From positions 1-51,101 of the forward strand of contig NZ_JARVRF010000062.1 in assembly GCF_030209835.1 (NCBI RefSeq): 51,101 bases of DNA, in the 5' to 3' direction. Positions 8,696-17,808 of the stretch are shown here, in pieces; the stretch's first letter is position 1; the number at the start of each line of letters is the position of its first letter. Source of the stretch: Arthrobacter sp. efr-133-R2A-120. Its GTDB lineage: Bacteria > Actinomycetota > Actinomycetes > Actinomycetales > Micrococcaceae. Both the position numbers and the translations under genes were made by a program. The notes under the pieces are model-generated. The model made no database searches. It had not been told where the DNA came from and was given only the letters and a program-made list of their open reading frames with translations.

Positions 8696-8749
8696 AACTA
8701 TTCTTCGAAAGAATGGAAAATGAAATCAAGCTACTTGCACAAACGTGCA
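8690..8749. promoter_or_regulatory. Candidate operators between glpD and a SorC-type regulator
   Basis: The short divergent gap contains the palindrome ATTCTT-CGA-AAGAAT (8700-8714), the palindrome TGCAC-AAAC-GTGCA (8736-8749), and a direct repeat TTGCACAA at 8690-8697 and 8735-8742 with 45 bases between starts. Symmetrical elements repeated at this distance fit an oligomeric SorC-family regulator controlling both directions. This is positional inference. Confidence 0.5.
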
Positions 8750-8762
8750 GAACGGAACTGAG

Positions 8763-9725
8763 ATGCCACGATCACGACATTCCGAGGCCCTCCGGGCAGC
8801 ACAGATGTACTACCTCCAGGACCTCACCATGGACGCCATTGCGCGCGAACTTCGGACCTCGCGTTCGACGGTCTCCCGGCTGCTGTCATCGGCCCGCGAG
8901 TCGGGACTGGTCCAGATCCAGATCCGTAGTCCCCTGGATTCCGCCCCGGAACTGGAGCGTATGATCCGCAACCACTACGGCGTCGATGTGCATGTGGTGC
9001 CCGTCCTGGACACCTTGAACGAGGCGGAAACCCTTGACCGGGTGGCGACCCAAGCCGCACGGACCATTGGTCCCTTGGTCGATTCCAACGCCATTATCGG
9101 AGTGGCCTGGGGTGCGACCATCAGCGCCGTCAGCAGGCACCTGACCCGCAAGATCACGCACGGCAGCACTATCGTGCAACTCAACGGCGCCGGCAACATG
9201 CAGACCACCGGCATTACCTACGCCAGCGACATCATGCGCCGATTCGGCATCGCCTATGGTGCGCGGGTAGAGCAGTTCCCGGTGCCCGCCTTCTTCGACC
9301 ATGCCTCCACGAAGACCGCTATGTGGAATGAGCGCAGTGTCCAACGGGTGCTCGACCTCCAGTCCAGGATGAGCATCGCCATCTTCGGTGTCGGGTCGGT
9401 GCATTCGGACTATCCCAGCCACGTTTACGCAGGCGGCTACCTCGATGAAACCGACCTTAACCTGTTGGCCAGCTCGGACGTCGTGGGCGATGTCGCCACG
9501 GTTTTCTTCCGCGCCGACGGATCCTCCGACGGCATCACCCTCAACGAGCGGTCCACCGGCCCAAGCCACGAGCAACTACGGCAGGTCCGTCGCCGAATCT
9601 GCGTCGTCTCGGGTGCATCCAAGATCAACGGGCTTCGCGGAGCACTCAAAGCGAGGCTGGCAACGGACCTGATCGTGGATGAAGCAACGGCGAAGCAGCT
9701 GGTGAGTTTCGGCAGCCCTTCCTGA
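8763..9725 (+). CDS. SorC-family sugar-binding transcriptional regulator
   Basis: Protein of about 320 residues with an N-terminal helix-turn-helix (YYLQDLTMDAIARELRTS then RSTVSRLLSSARESG, residues about 15-45) and a C-terminal sugar-phosphate-binding domain. Family signatures include GVAWGATISAVSRHL near 110, the FGVGSV segment and the ending INGLRGALKARLATDLIVDE. SorC regulators respond to phosphorylated carbohydrates. Its divergence from glpD makes the glycerol genes the likely targets, with glycerol 3-phosphate or a related triose as possible effector (inference). Start taken as ATG 8763; a GTG at 8745 lies inside a palindrome. Neither has a strong Shine-Dalgarno. Confidence 0.85.
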   Translation: MPRSRHSEALRAAQMYYLQDLTMDAIARELRTSRSTVSRLLSSARESGLVQIQIRSPLDSAPELERMIRNHYGVDVHVVPVLDTLNEAETLDRVATQAARTIGPLVDSNAIIGVAWGATISAVSRHLTRKITHGSTIVQLNGAGNMQTTGITYASDIMRRFGIAYGARVEQFPVPAFFDHASTKTAMWNERSVQRVLDLQSRMSIAIFGVGSVHSDYPSHVYAGGYLDETDLNLLASSDVVGDVATVFFRADGSSDGITLNERSTGPSHEQLRQVRRRICVVSGASKINGLRGALKARLATDLIVDEATAKQLVSFGSPS

Positions 9726-9779
9726 ATAAATGAACGACCCTGAAACATTCCCGGCATCGAGGTAGGTAGAGTCTTGGCT

Positions 9780-10661
9780 ATGAAACCCTCGCCCAGGCTC
9801 AGTCTCAACAACGGTGTCTTGATTGACCAGTTGGGGTTCGGGCTCTACAAGGTGCCGCCGGCGGACGCCACGTCATTGGTTGCCGCCGCGCTAGGCTCCG
9901 GCTACAGGCACTTCGACACAGCCGCCCTGTATGGCAACGAGACAGGAGTCGGCCGCGGCATCGGCAGTGCGGTCATACCCCCGCCCGGCGTCGACAGCAA
10001 CACGGGAGGCTCCGGCGAGGGCACGCATGGTCTCTCCCGCGAGGACGTCTTCGTCACCACGAAGCTCTGGAACGACGACCAGGGCTACGATTCCACCTTG
10101 CGCGCGTTCGATTCCTCCATGGCGAACCTGGGCCTCGACTACGTCGATCTGTACCTGATCCACTGGCCCTGCGCGGGGCGCGGACTGTTCCAGGAAAGCT
10201 ACCGGGCCATGGAAACCTTGTACCGCGAAGGCCGGGTGCGTGCAATCGGAGTCTCCAACTTCCAGCCCGCCCATCTCGAAGCACTCATGCAAAAAGCCGA
10301 AGTGGTTCCGGCCGTGAACCAGATCGAACTGCACCCATGGCTGCAGCAGACCAGGCTCCGGACCCTCCACGAGCAGTTGGGCATCCGCACCGAGGCGTGG
10401 AGCCCGTTGGGCCGCGGCCAGGTCCTTCAGGATCCGGCCGTCAGGGCGCTCGCCGACAAATACGGCAAGACGCCGGCGCAGATCATCATCCGCTGGCACC
10501 TGCAGCTGGGCAATATCGTGATTCCCAAAGCGAGTACCGCGGCACGCATCCAGGAAAACTTCAATGTCTTCGGCTTCGAGCTGGATGCCGACGACATGGA
10601 TGGCTTGGCCGCCCTCGAACGCCACCACCGCACCGGCTCACACCCGGACAACGTCAACTAG
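9780..10661 (+). CDS. Aldo/keto reductase
   Basis: NAD(P)H-dependent carbonyl reductase of about 293 residues. Family marks in order: GLYKVPP, the catalytic Asp and Tyr in FDTAALYGNETGVG, the catalytic Lys in VTTKLWNDDQGYD, the His in YLIHWPCAG, GVSNFQPAHLEAL, and the cofactor-site IPKAS. This resembles the 2,5-diketo-D-gluconate reductase branch, but substrate cannot be assigned. An insertion rich in Gly/Pro/Ser (about residues 65-80) separates the Asp/Tyr and Lys motifs. The ATG at 9780 is preferred to a TTG six bases upstream. It begins 54 bases after the SorC gene and is followed after 10 bases by an alpha/beta hydrolase. Confidence 0.9.
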   Translation: MKPSPRLSLNNGVLIDQLGFGLYKVPPADATSLVAAALGSGYRHFDTAALYGNETGVGRGIGSAVIPPPGVDSNTGGSGEGTHGLSREDVFVTTKLWNDDQGYDSTLRAFDSSMANLGLDYVDLYLIHWPCAGRGLFQESYRAMETLYREGRVRAIGVSNFQPAHLEALMQKAEVVPAVNQIELHPWLQQTRLRTLHEQLGIRTEAWSPLGRGQVLQDPAVRALADKYGKTPAQIIIRWHLQLGNIVIPKASTAARIQENFNVFGFELDADDMDGLAALERHHRTGSHPDNVN

Positions 10662-10671
10662 GACCTGCCGA

Positions 10672-11619
10672 ATGGAACAAGTGGACACCAACCACTCCCC
10701 CGAACCCGCACGAACCTCCCCACGGGAGTTTTTCAGCAAGGCCTTGTCCTCCCGGACGAGTGCCTCGGACATCGACCTCGACGGCAGCAACGTCGCCTAT
10801 TGGTGCTATGAGCCGGTCACGGTGACCGCGTCGACCCGGACCATTTTGGTCATCCACGGTTTCCGCGGCGACCACCACGGCCTTCTCCGGGTCGTAGACC
10901 ACCTGCCGGAAATGCGCGTCATCATGCCCGACCTTCCCGGCTTTGGCAGCTCCGAGCCTTTCGCCGGAGATCCCCACACCGTGGAACGCTATGGGAAGTT
11001 CATCACCGGCTTCATGGCGGCCCTGGGTCTTGGACCGGACACGGTTCTCTTGGGGCACTCCTTCGGATCCATTGTTGCCAGCCACTTCGCCGCGGCGAAC
11101 CCGGGCGCCATCCGTCCGCTGATCCTGGTCAATCCCATCGCTGCTCCCGCGCTTGAGGGCCCCAAAGGGCTCATGACCAAGTTGGCAGTCCTGTACTACC
11201 AGGTCTCCGCCAAGCTCCCGCGCCGGCTGGGGCTCGCCGTCTTGCGCAGCCGCCTCATTGTCCGCGTCATGAGCTCCGCGATGGCCAAGACCCGGGACAA
11301 GGAACTCCGGGCCTTTGTCCACGGCCAGCACGATGCTTACTTCTCCGCGTTCGCTGACCGCTCGAGCCTCCTTGAGTCTTTCCGGGCTTCGGTGTCAAGC
11401 CATGTGGCCGAGGTTGCCGGGCAATTGGACCTACCCGTGTTGTTGGTGGCCGGCGAGAAAGACGAGATCGCCCTGCTCCGGGACCAGCACAAGCTGCTGG
11501 AGATGCTGCCCGACGGCGCGCTGGAAGTGATTCCCGACGTCGGGCATTTGATCCACTACGAGACACCGGCGCCGGCCGCCGCCGCCATCCGCAGCTTCCT
11601 GGAGGAACACCCCGCGTGA
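10672..11619 (+). CDS. Alpha/beta hydrolase
   Basis: Alpha/beta-hydrolase fold protein of about 315 residues. The oxyanion motif is VIHGFRGDHHG, the nucleophile elbow LLGHSFGSIVA supplies Ser, the acid is probably the Asp in VAGEKDEIALL, and the catalytic His sits in IPDVGHLIHYE near the C-terminus. No signal peptide is visible. ATG 10672 is chosen because it lies just after the preceding stop and after AGGACC; an open frame extends upstream within the reductase gene but in its shadow. It overlaps the next gene by four bases (GTGA). Substrate unknown. Confidence 0.88.
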   Translation: MEQVDTNHSPEPARTSPREFFSKALSSRTSASDIDLDGSNVAYWCYEPVTVTASTRTILVIHGFRGDHHGLLRVVDHLPEMRVIMPDLPGFGSSEPFAGDPHTVERYGKFITGFMAALGLGPDTVLLGHSFGSIVASHFAAANPGAIRPLILVNPIAAPALEGPKGLMTKLAVLYYQVSAKLPRRLGLAVLRSRLIVRVMSSAMAKTRDKELRAFVHGQHDAYFSAFADRSSLLESFRASVSSHVAEVAGQLDLPVLLVAGEKDEIALLRDQHKLLEMLPDGALEVIPDVGHLIHYETPAPAAAAIRSFLEEHPA

Positions 11620-12701
11620 AGATCGTCATCGATGCCCGATTTACCCGCACGGACCATCATGACGGGATCAGCCGTTACGGATCGAGCCTCATAGCAGCGA
11701 CGTCCAAGATCGCCGATGTCACCATGCTCATCAGCGACAAGCGCCAGTTGGCGCTCCTCCCGGACGTCCCCTACGTTCACATCAGCAGCCCGCTGTCACC
11801 CCGCGAACTGTTCGTGGCACGCGAGGTCAATAAGATCGGGGCCGATGTTGTGGTTTGCCCCATGCAGACCATGGGAACCTGGGGCCGCAAGTACGGGCTG
11901 GTCCTGACCCTGCACGACCTCATCTACTACGAGCACCCCGCCCCTCCGGGCTTCCTTCCGGCGCCCGTGCGGTTGCTCTGGCGGCTCTACCACAAGGCCT
12001 ACTGGCCGCAGCGATTGCTTCTCAACCGGGCCGACATCGTCGCGACCATCAGCCACACCACCGAGTCGCTCATGGCCAAGTTCAATTTGACCCGGCGTCC
12101 GGTCCGGATTGTGGGCAACGCACCACAGCCAGGCCAGACGCCGCGCGATCCCGCAGCCGGTGCCGAGAAGTCACTCCTCTACATGGGCTCGTTCATGCCC
12201 TACAAAAATGTGGAGACGATGATCCAGGGAATGGCCGAATTGCCCGGATTCACGCTGCATCTGCTCAGCAGGATCACCCCCCAGCGCCGTGCCGAGCTGG
12301 AGCCCTTGGTCCCGCCGGGTGCACGGGTCGAGTTCCACAACGGCGTCACCGATGCCGAATACGATTCCCTCTTGCTCCGGGCCACCGCCCTGATCAGCCT
12401 GTCCAAGGCGGAAGGTTACGGGCTGCCTCTGGTCGAGGCGATGGCGCTTGGCACTCCCGTGATCGCCAGCGACACTCCCATCTTCCGTGAGGTCGGAGGA
12501 GACGCCGTGAGCTATGTGCACCCCGAATCACCGGGCGAATTTGCCGCGGCAGTCAAGGCCCTTGAAGACGGCGAACTGTGGCAGGCGCGCTCACGCCGCA
12601 GCGTGGAACGCGCGGCAGACTTCAACTGGGACGAATCGGCCCGGCAACTGCTGGCGGTGGCCGAAGAGATCGTTGCGATGCGAAGCCGCAAGCGGCGCTA
12701 G
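11616..12701 (+). CDS. Glycosyltransferase family 4
   Basis: GT-B fold retaining glycosyltransferase of 361 residues starting at GTG, which overlaps the hydrolase stop. The N-terminal domain begins MKIVIDARFTRTDHHDGISR, and the donor-binding C-terminal half has SLLYMGSFMPYKNVETMI and ISLSKAEGYGLPLVEAMALG with the family EX7E-type motif, then GTPVIASDTPIFREV. Such enzymes use nucleotide sugars or related donors for glycolipid, polysaccharide or small-molecule glycosylation. It is the last of a three-gene plus-strand run and its TAG overlaps the TAG of priA, the two stops sharing the palindrome CTAG at 12698-12701. Confidence 0.9.
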   Translation: MKIVIDARFTRTDHHDGISRYGSSLIAATSKIADVTMLISDKRQLALLPDVPYVHISSPLSPRELFVAREVNKIGADVVVCPMQTMGTWGRKYGLVLTLHDLIYYEHPAPPGFLPAPVRLLWRLYHKAYWPQRLLLNRADIVATISHTTESLMAKFNLTRRPVRIVGNAPQPGQTPRDPAAGAEKSLLYMGSFMPYKNVETMIQGMAELPGFTLHLLSRITPQRRAELEPLVPPGARVEFHNGVTDAEYDSLLLRATALISLSKAEGYGLPLVEAMALGTPVIASDTPIFREVGGDAVSYVHPESPGEFAAAVKALEDGELWQARSRRSVERAADFNWDESARQLLAVAEEIVAMRSRKRR

Positions 12702-14824
12702 AGGACGTCGACGCCGTCGAGCCGTAATTGCACGGGTCCTGACGTGCGCTTGGCCGCACTGGCGGCTTTGACTGCCCGCATGGAACGGGTGGCAACAGCG
12801 GCTTGTGCATAAGGAATGAAGAGTAGCGTCCGGACGTCCGGATCGTCGTCCCGCCCCGTAGCACGTTGCGCCGACAGGGTGAGGGAAACCGGGGCGGGGC
12901 CCGCGGTGCGGAGCTGGATGGTGTTGGCCAGGCTTTCGGTGAAGTGCACGACGTCGGCCCGCTTGCCCGTCACTGACGCGATCCGCACGGCGGGCGGTAA
13001 CTGGAGTTCCTGCCGCAGTGCCAGCTCGCGGGAGGCATATCCCGCAGGGTCCCAGCGCAAAAGGGCACCTGTCGCGGTGGTGTCGTCGGCGGTGATGACT
13101 ACGAGCCCGCCTTCATGCGCGGGCCGTACGAGGGCTGCCGCATTGAACCATCGCCGCACGGTGTCCTCACCGGCGCGGAGGTTTTCCCTGCGCAGGAGTG
13201 AATTGCCATCCAGGAGCAGGGCCGCCGCGTAGCCGCCGGTTGCGATCGGCTCGGCGCCCACGGTCGCCACCACCAGTGCATGGGCGTCTGACACCGTGGC
13301 CTTGACCTGGTCTCCCGACGACGTCACGACGGCCTTGCCCGGAAAAGCCCTGCCGAGTTCTTCCGCTGTCCGCAGCACACCGGCGGCTCCCCTTCGAAGA
13401 CGGCCTCCGCCGCAATGCCGGCATCGCCACTCCGGGGCCGGGGTGGAGCACCAGCGGCACTGCGGCAAGGCCGATTGTCCGGCGATTGCGAGCGGGCCCT
13501 GGCAATTGTTGCACCTGGCGGATTCACGGCAATCTTCGCAAACGAGGGATGGGGCGTAGCCGGCCCGGGCAACCTGCACCAGGACAGGTCCTCGTTCCAG
13601 TCCCTCTTTGGCGGCCCGCCACGCGGCGCCCGGCAAGCGTGCGATCCTTGCAAGCGGGTCGCGTTCCTGCTCGAAGCTGTCAGCCGTATTGAGCACCCTG
13701 GGCGTGCTGGAGCGGACCACCGGCCGAGGGGCCTCCACCGGTACCGCCCAGCCGCCCTCAACAAGCCGCTGAAGCTCGGTGCTGCGGCTATGCGCGGCCA
13801 TGAGGCAAGCGGCTGACTCCCGTTCCGAACGCAAGAGCAGGATTTCCCGGGTATGGGCGTAAGGGGCACGCTGGTCAATGTGGAGATCGTCGCCGTCGTC
13901 CCAGCAGACCACCAGCCCAAGGTCCTGCACCGGAGCGTACGCGGCGGAGCGGGTGCCGACTGCTACCTTCGCGGCGCCGCTGAGGAGGCGAAGGTAGCTT
14001 CGGTACCGCGGGGTCTGGCCGTCGTCAGCCGCCAACCGCGCGACATCCCCCGGCGGAAGGACAGCGCGCAGCGCCGCTTCTATCCGGTCGAGATCACGGT
14101 AGTCGGGAACGACGACGACGGCGCCCCGCCCTGAGGAGCGGACTGCCGCCACGGCAGACGCCACAAGCTCGGGCCAGCCATCGGTTCCAAAACCCTGTGT
14201 CGCCGTCAAGACGGCACGGGGTGAGCCGCCCCCTGCCAGGTGCTGCAAGTACGGCGCTCCGTTGGCGTAGGAACCCCACCCCGCGTGCGCCTGCGACGAG
14301 GGGCTCTCAGCGGCTCTCGCAGCCCCGGTGGGCTCGTCCAGGAGGGAATCACCGGATAGGAGAAGCTTCTCCAGCCGCGCGACGCGCGGCGGAATCGCGG
14401 TGCGCAGGACATCGCTGAGCGTCCCGGCATAGCGGGCCGCGACACTGGAAGCAAGCTCCAGCAACGCCGGAGTCAGCACCGGGACGGCTGAAACCACCTT
14501 GAGAAGCGGAGTCAGGGCATGTCCGGCTTCCGACGATTCCGCGCGCTCCAGGACATAGCCGTTGAGTTCCTGGCCGCTGAAGCGGACCTTCACCCGGACG
14601 CCTGCCAGGGCGGTCGCATCCAATTCGGCCGGGACGCTGTAGTCAAAGGGCCTGTCGAGATGCGGCAAGGATGATTCGATCAAGACCCGTGCCACCGGAT
14701 TGCTCGCCGCGAGGGGTGGCCCGGCGACGTCGCTCCCGCGCGAAGGGAAGCCTTGCAACAAGGACGGTTGATGGGACGGGGAAGGCGTCGCCATGGCAAA
14801 CGGAAGCAGCGAACCATCGCTCAT
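12698..14824 (-). CDS. priA: Primosomal protein N', PriA (probable helicase-inactive form)
   Basis: Replication-restart protein of about 708 residues. The N-terminal DNA-binding domain contains the PriA-like FDYSVPAELDATALAGVRVKV region, and a cysteine zinc-binding region near 435-480 has CEDCRESARCNNCQ, CRWCS and CRHCG. Where most PriA proteins have a GxTGSGKT Walker A loop, this one reads LTATQGFGTDGWPELVA, and no DEEH box is evident. This matches the known actinobacterial form presumed to lack ATP-driven unwinding. ATG 14824 is chosen on the strong GGGAGGTGA upstream; an ATG at 14863 is in frame. It follows metK by 87 bases. Confidence 0.9.
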   Translation of the reverse strand: MSDGSLLPFAMATPSPSHQPSLLQGFPSRGSDVAGPPLAASNPVARVLIESSLPHLDRPFDYSVPAELDATALAGVRVKVRFSGQELNGYVLERAESSEAGHALTPLLKVVSAVPVLTPALLELASSVAARYAGTLSDVLRTAIPPRVARLEKLLLSGDSLLDEPTGAARAAESPSSQAHAGWGSYANGAPYLQHLAGGGSPRAVLTATQGFGTDGWPELVASAVAAVRSSGRGAVVVVPDYRDLDRIEAALRAVLPPGDVARLAADDGQTPRYRSYLRLLSGAAKVAVGTRSAAYAPVQDLGLVVCWDDGDDLHIDQRAPYAHTREILLLRSERESAACLMAAHSRSTELQRLVEGGWAVPVEAPRPVVRSSTPRVLNTADSFEQERDPLARIARLPGAAWRAAKEGLERGPVLVQVARAGYAPSLVCEDCRESARCNNCQGPLAIAGQSALPQCRWCSTPAPEWRCRHCGGGRLRRGAAGVLRTAEELGRAFPGKAVVTSSGDQVKATVSDAHALVVATVGAEPIATGGYAAALLLDGNSLLRRENLRAGEDTVRRWFNAAALVRPAHEGGLVVITADDTTATGALLRWDPAGYASRELALRQELQLPPAVRIASVTGKRADVVHFTESLANTIQLRTAGPAPVSLTLSAQRATGRDDDPDVRTLLFIPYAQAAVATRSMRAVKAASAAKRTSGPVQLRLDGVDVL

Positions 14825-14911
14825 GCTTGTCACCTCCCTGGAGTGCCGGATGCCTTGGGTCAATCCAAGCAGGCACCACCGACAATTCCGGCTCTGGCTG
14901 GAGCAGCCAAG

Positions 14912-16141
14912 TCAGGCGTTGAAGAATTCCTTCAGTTCGTCCACGCGGTCCAATCGTTCCCACGTGAAATCGGGCTCGTCGCGGCCGAAGTGGCCATGCG
15001 CCGCCGTCTTGGCGTAGATGGGGCGCTTGAGGTCGAGCGCGTCGATGATGGCGCGGGGACGGAGGTCGAAGATCTCCGCAATCGCTTCGCTGATCTTGGC
15101 AGGGTCAACCGTCTCGGTCCCGAAGGTTTCGACGTAGGTGCCCACCGGACGCGCCTGGCCGATCGCGTAGGCGATCTGGATCTCGGCACGCTTGGCCAAG
15201 CCTGCCGCCACAACGTTCTTGGCTACCCAGCGCATCGCGTAGGCCGCCGAACGGTCCACCTTCGACGGATCCTTGCCGGAGAACGCACCGCCGCCGTGGC
15301 GGGCCATGCCGCCGTATGTGTCAACGATGATCTTGCGGCCTGTCAGCCCGGCGTCGCCGACGGGACCGCCGATGACGAAGGCACCGGCTGGGTTCAGGAT
15401 ATTCGCGACGTGGGAGATATCCAGGTTGGACACTGCCAGGACGGGGTCGATGACGTGCGAGGCGAGATCGGCGCGCAAGCGATCGAGGTGGGTTCCTTCG
15501 GCGTGCTGGCTTGAGATGACCACCGTTTCAACGGAAACCGGACGGTCGCGGTCGTAACCGACGGTCACCTGGGTCTTCCCGTCAGGGCGCAAGTAGGCCA
15601 GTTCGCCGCTCTTGCGGACTTCGGTGAGACGCTCGGAGAGCCGGTGGGCGAGCCAAATGGGCGTCGGCATGTAGGAGGGGGTCTCGTCGCTCGCGTAGCC
15701 GAACATGATGCCCTGGTCACCGGCGCCTTGGAGGTCGTAGTCGTCCTCCTGGCGGCCTTCGCGGGCTTCGAGCGAATTGAAGACGCCACCGGCGATGTCG
15801 TTGGACTGCTGCCCGATGGAGACGGACACGCCACAACGGGCGCCGTCGAAGCCGTTGGCTGACGAGTCGTAACCGATTCCAAGGATGGTCTCGCGGACGA
15901 TCTGCGGGATTTCAACGTACGCATCCGTAGTGACTTCACCGGCTACGTGCACCAAGCCGGTAGTGGCCATGGTTTCAACAGCCACGCGCGACTCAGGGTC
16001 TGCCGCCAGGAGCGCATCGAGGATGGCGTCGCTGATCTGGTCGCAGATCTTGTCTGGGTGCCCTTCCGTAACCGACTCTGAGGTGAAGAGCCGGAGCTTG
16101 GACGGGATGCCGTGGGATTCATGGTGCAGCGGTAAAGTCAC
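14912..16141 (-). CDS. metK: S-adenosylmethionine synthetase
   Basis: Makes S-adenosylmethionine from methionine and ATP in the cytoplasm. Length 409, slightly over the usual 385-400. Signatures are SVTEGHPDKICDQISDAILD near the N-terminus, the family GAGDQGIMFGYA hexapeptide region and the phosphate-loop region GGGAFSGKDPSKVDRSAAY. The start is GTG at 16141 with AAGG upstream; the first 15 residues are variable. A 92-base gap separates it from coaBC; I looked there for a SAM riboswitch and saw none. Confidence 0.97.
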   Translation of the reverse strand: MTLPLHHESHGIPSKLRLFTSESVTEGHPDKICDQISDAILDALLAADPESRVAVETMATTGLVHVAGEVTTDAYVEIPQIVRETILGIGYDSSANGFDGARCGVSVSIGQQSNDIAGGVFNSLEAREGRQEDDYDLQGAGDQGIMFGYASDETPSYMPTPIWLAHRLSERLTEVRKSGELAYLRPDGKTQVTVGYDRDRPVSVETVVISSQHAEGTHLDRLRADLASHVIDPVLAVSNLDISHVANILNPAGAFVIGGPVGDAGLTGRKIIVDTYGGMARHGGGAFSGKDPSKVDRSAAYAMRWVAKNVVAAGLAKRAEIQIAYAIGQARPVGTYVETFGTETVDPAKISEAIAEIFDLRPRAIIDALDLKRPIYAKTAAHGHFGRDEPDFTWERLDRVDELKEFFNA

Positions 16142-16233
16142 TCGACTACCTTACTTGGTTGGGGGCGGCCGGCTTCCGCCGTATGTCCCTATGCTAAGGA
16201 TGGACCAGCTAAGGAACGAGCCTCACCCGGGGC

Positions 16234-17481
16234 CTAGGTGGCCGGGTGTACTCGGCTCAATTCAGTGCTGATCCGGTCAATGACAGCGGCGGCGACGTCG
16301 GATTTGGAACCTGCCGCCGACTGCGGGGCCGCGCCATGGCCGGAGAGAATGATCACAGAATTCTGGTCCTGGCCGAACACGCGCCCGACGCCGACCTGAT
16401 TGACGACCAGAAGGTCACAGCCCTTGCGTTTGAGCTTGGCAGTGGCGTGCTCCAGGACGTTGCCGTCCTCGTCTCCGGTCTCGGCCGCAAATCCAACGAT
16501 CAATTGCGTAGATGCCTCTGCGTCGCGGCGCAATACCAGCTCGTGCAGGATGTCCGGGTTCTGCACGAGGCGCACCACGGGGGCGTCGTTGCCGTTGACC
16601 TTCTTGATTTTCGTGTCTGAAACTTCGGCGGGGCGGAAGTCGGCGACGGCCGCGGCCATGATCACGACGTCGGAGCCGACGGCGGCTTCCACCGCGGCGT
16701 CACGGAGCTCCAAAGCCGATTCAACCTGGATCAGTTCGACGCCCGCCGGTGCCTGGACGTCCATGTGCGCAGCGAGGAACCGAACATGGGCGCCTGCGTC
16801 AAGGGCCGCGGCGGCCAGCGCAACACCCTGCTTGCCGGAGGACCTGTTCCCTAGGAACCGGACCGGATCCAGGGCTTCCCTGGTGCCGCCGGCGGAAATC
16901 GTGATGGTCCGCCCGGCCAGGGGTTTGGGGCCGGCAATTCCCGTTGAGGGCGCGGTTGAGTCGACCAACGCCATGGCGGCTGCGAAGATCGCCTCCGGCT
17001 CCGGCAACCTGCCTGGACCGGAATCCGCGCCTGTCAGCCGGCCGACTGCGGGTTCCAGGACGGTGATGCCCCGGCTGCGCAGTGTCTCCACATTCGCCTG
17101 GGTGGCTTGGTTCTGCCACATTTCAGTGTGCATTGCGGGAGCGAACAGCACCGGGCCATGGGCCATGAGGAGTGTGTTGGTCAGCAAATCCCCCGCCTGG
17201 CCGGTTGCCGCCTTGGCCAGCAAGTCGGCAGTTGCCGGGGCGACCACGATGAGATCCGCCTCATGGCCGAGACGGACGTGGTTGACCTTCTCCACGTCGT
17301 CAAAGACGCTGTTGCTCACTGGATTGCCCGAGAGGGCCTCCCAGGTAGCCACGCCGACAAAGCGGATGGCGGCCTCCGTGGGAATGACCGTGACGTTATG
17401 TCCGGCCTCAGTAAAAAGCCGGAGGAGCGATGCAACCTTGTAGGCTGCGATCCCTCCCCCGACTCCGAGGACTATGCGCAC
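16234..17481 (-). CDS. coaBC: Bifunctional coenzyme A biosynthesis protein CoaBC
   Basis: Phosphopantothenoylcysteine decarboxylase (CoaC, N-terminal, FMN) fused to phosphopantothenate-cysteine ligase (CoaB, C-terminal), 415 residues. The flavoprotein part has LGVGGGIAAYKVASLLRLF, the catalytic His in VNHVRLGHEADLI, and PAMHTEMW. The ligase part begins near residue 195 with RTITISAGGTREALDPVRF and includes the conserved NRSSGKQG and AAAVADFRP motifs. His replaces the usual Asn of the PAMNxxMW loop, which I understand to be common in actinobacteria. It lies 27 bases after rpoZ in a gmk-rpoZ-coaBC run. Confidence 0.96.
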   Translation of the reverse strand: MRIVLGVGGGIAAYKVASLLRLFTEAGHNVTVIPTEAAIRFVGVATWEALSGNPVSNSVFDDVEKVNHVRLGHEADLIVVAPATADLLAKAATGQAGDLLTNTLLMAHGPVLFAPAMHTEMWQNQATQANVETLRSRGITVLEPAVGRLTGADSGPGRLPEPEAIFAAAMALVDSTAPSTGIAGPKPLAGRTITISAGGTREALDPVRFLGNRSSGKQGVALAAAALDAGAHVRFLAAHMDVQAPAGVELIQVESALELRDAAVEAAVGSDVVIMAAAVADFRPAEVSDTKIKKVNGNDAPVVRLVQNPDILHELVLRRDAEASTQLIVGFAAETGDEDGNVLEHATAKLKRKGCDLLVVNQVGVGRVFGQDQNSVIILSGHGAAPQSAAGSKSDVAAAVIDRISTELSRVHPAT

Positions 17482-17508
17482 GTGACCTCCGTCAACAGGC
17501 AGTCTGTT

Positions 17509-17769
17509 TTACTCTGCGGGCTCGATGGGGGTGGAAACCAGCAGGCCTTCGTTGATCTCGCGCAGGGCGATGGAAAGCGACTTCTCGTTCAGCTTCGTGT
17601 CGACCAGCGGGCCAACGTACTCGAAGAGGCCCTCGTGCAGCTGGGCGTAGTACGCGTTGATCTGGCGCGCGCGCTTGGCGCCGAAAATCACCAGGCCGTA
17701 CTTTGAATCGGCAGCAGCAAGCAGCTCGTCGATCGGCGGGTTGATGATGCCTTCAAGGTTCGTGGACAC
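17509..17769 (-). CDS. rpoZ: RNA polymerase omega subunit
   Basis: Small RNA polymerase subunit of 86 residues that binds beta-prime and promotes holoenzyme assembly. It has the omega conserved region IINPPIDELLAAADSKYGLV followed by IFGAKRARQINAYYAQL, and a short acidic tail. GTG start at 17769 with GGAG five bases upstream. It lies 39 bases after gmk and before coaBC, an order widely kept in bacteria. Confidence 0.95.
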   Translation of the reverse strand: MSTNLEGIINPPIDELLAAADSKYGLVIFGAKRARQINAYYAQLHEGLFEYVGPLVDTKLNEKSLSIALREINEGLLVSTPIEPAE

Positions 17770-17808
17770 GAATTCTCCAAATTCTAACGGGCTGACAAGT
17801 GCTAGCGC

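Noticed and set aside
10564..10671. Longer N-terminus for the alpha/beta hydrolase
   Set aside because: This part lies in another frame of the aldo/keto reductase gene and is not protein-like; ATG 10672 fits operon spacing.
16142..16233. Possible SAM riboswitch before metK
   Set aside because: The 92-base gap is too short for the common classes and no matching stems or conserved segments were seen.
16234..17481. His in place of Asn in the CoaBC PAMNxxMW motif as a sign of inactivity
   Set aside because: PAMHTEMW is, as far as I know, the normal actinobacterial form, and the other motifs are intact.
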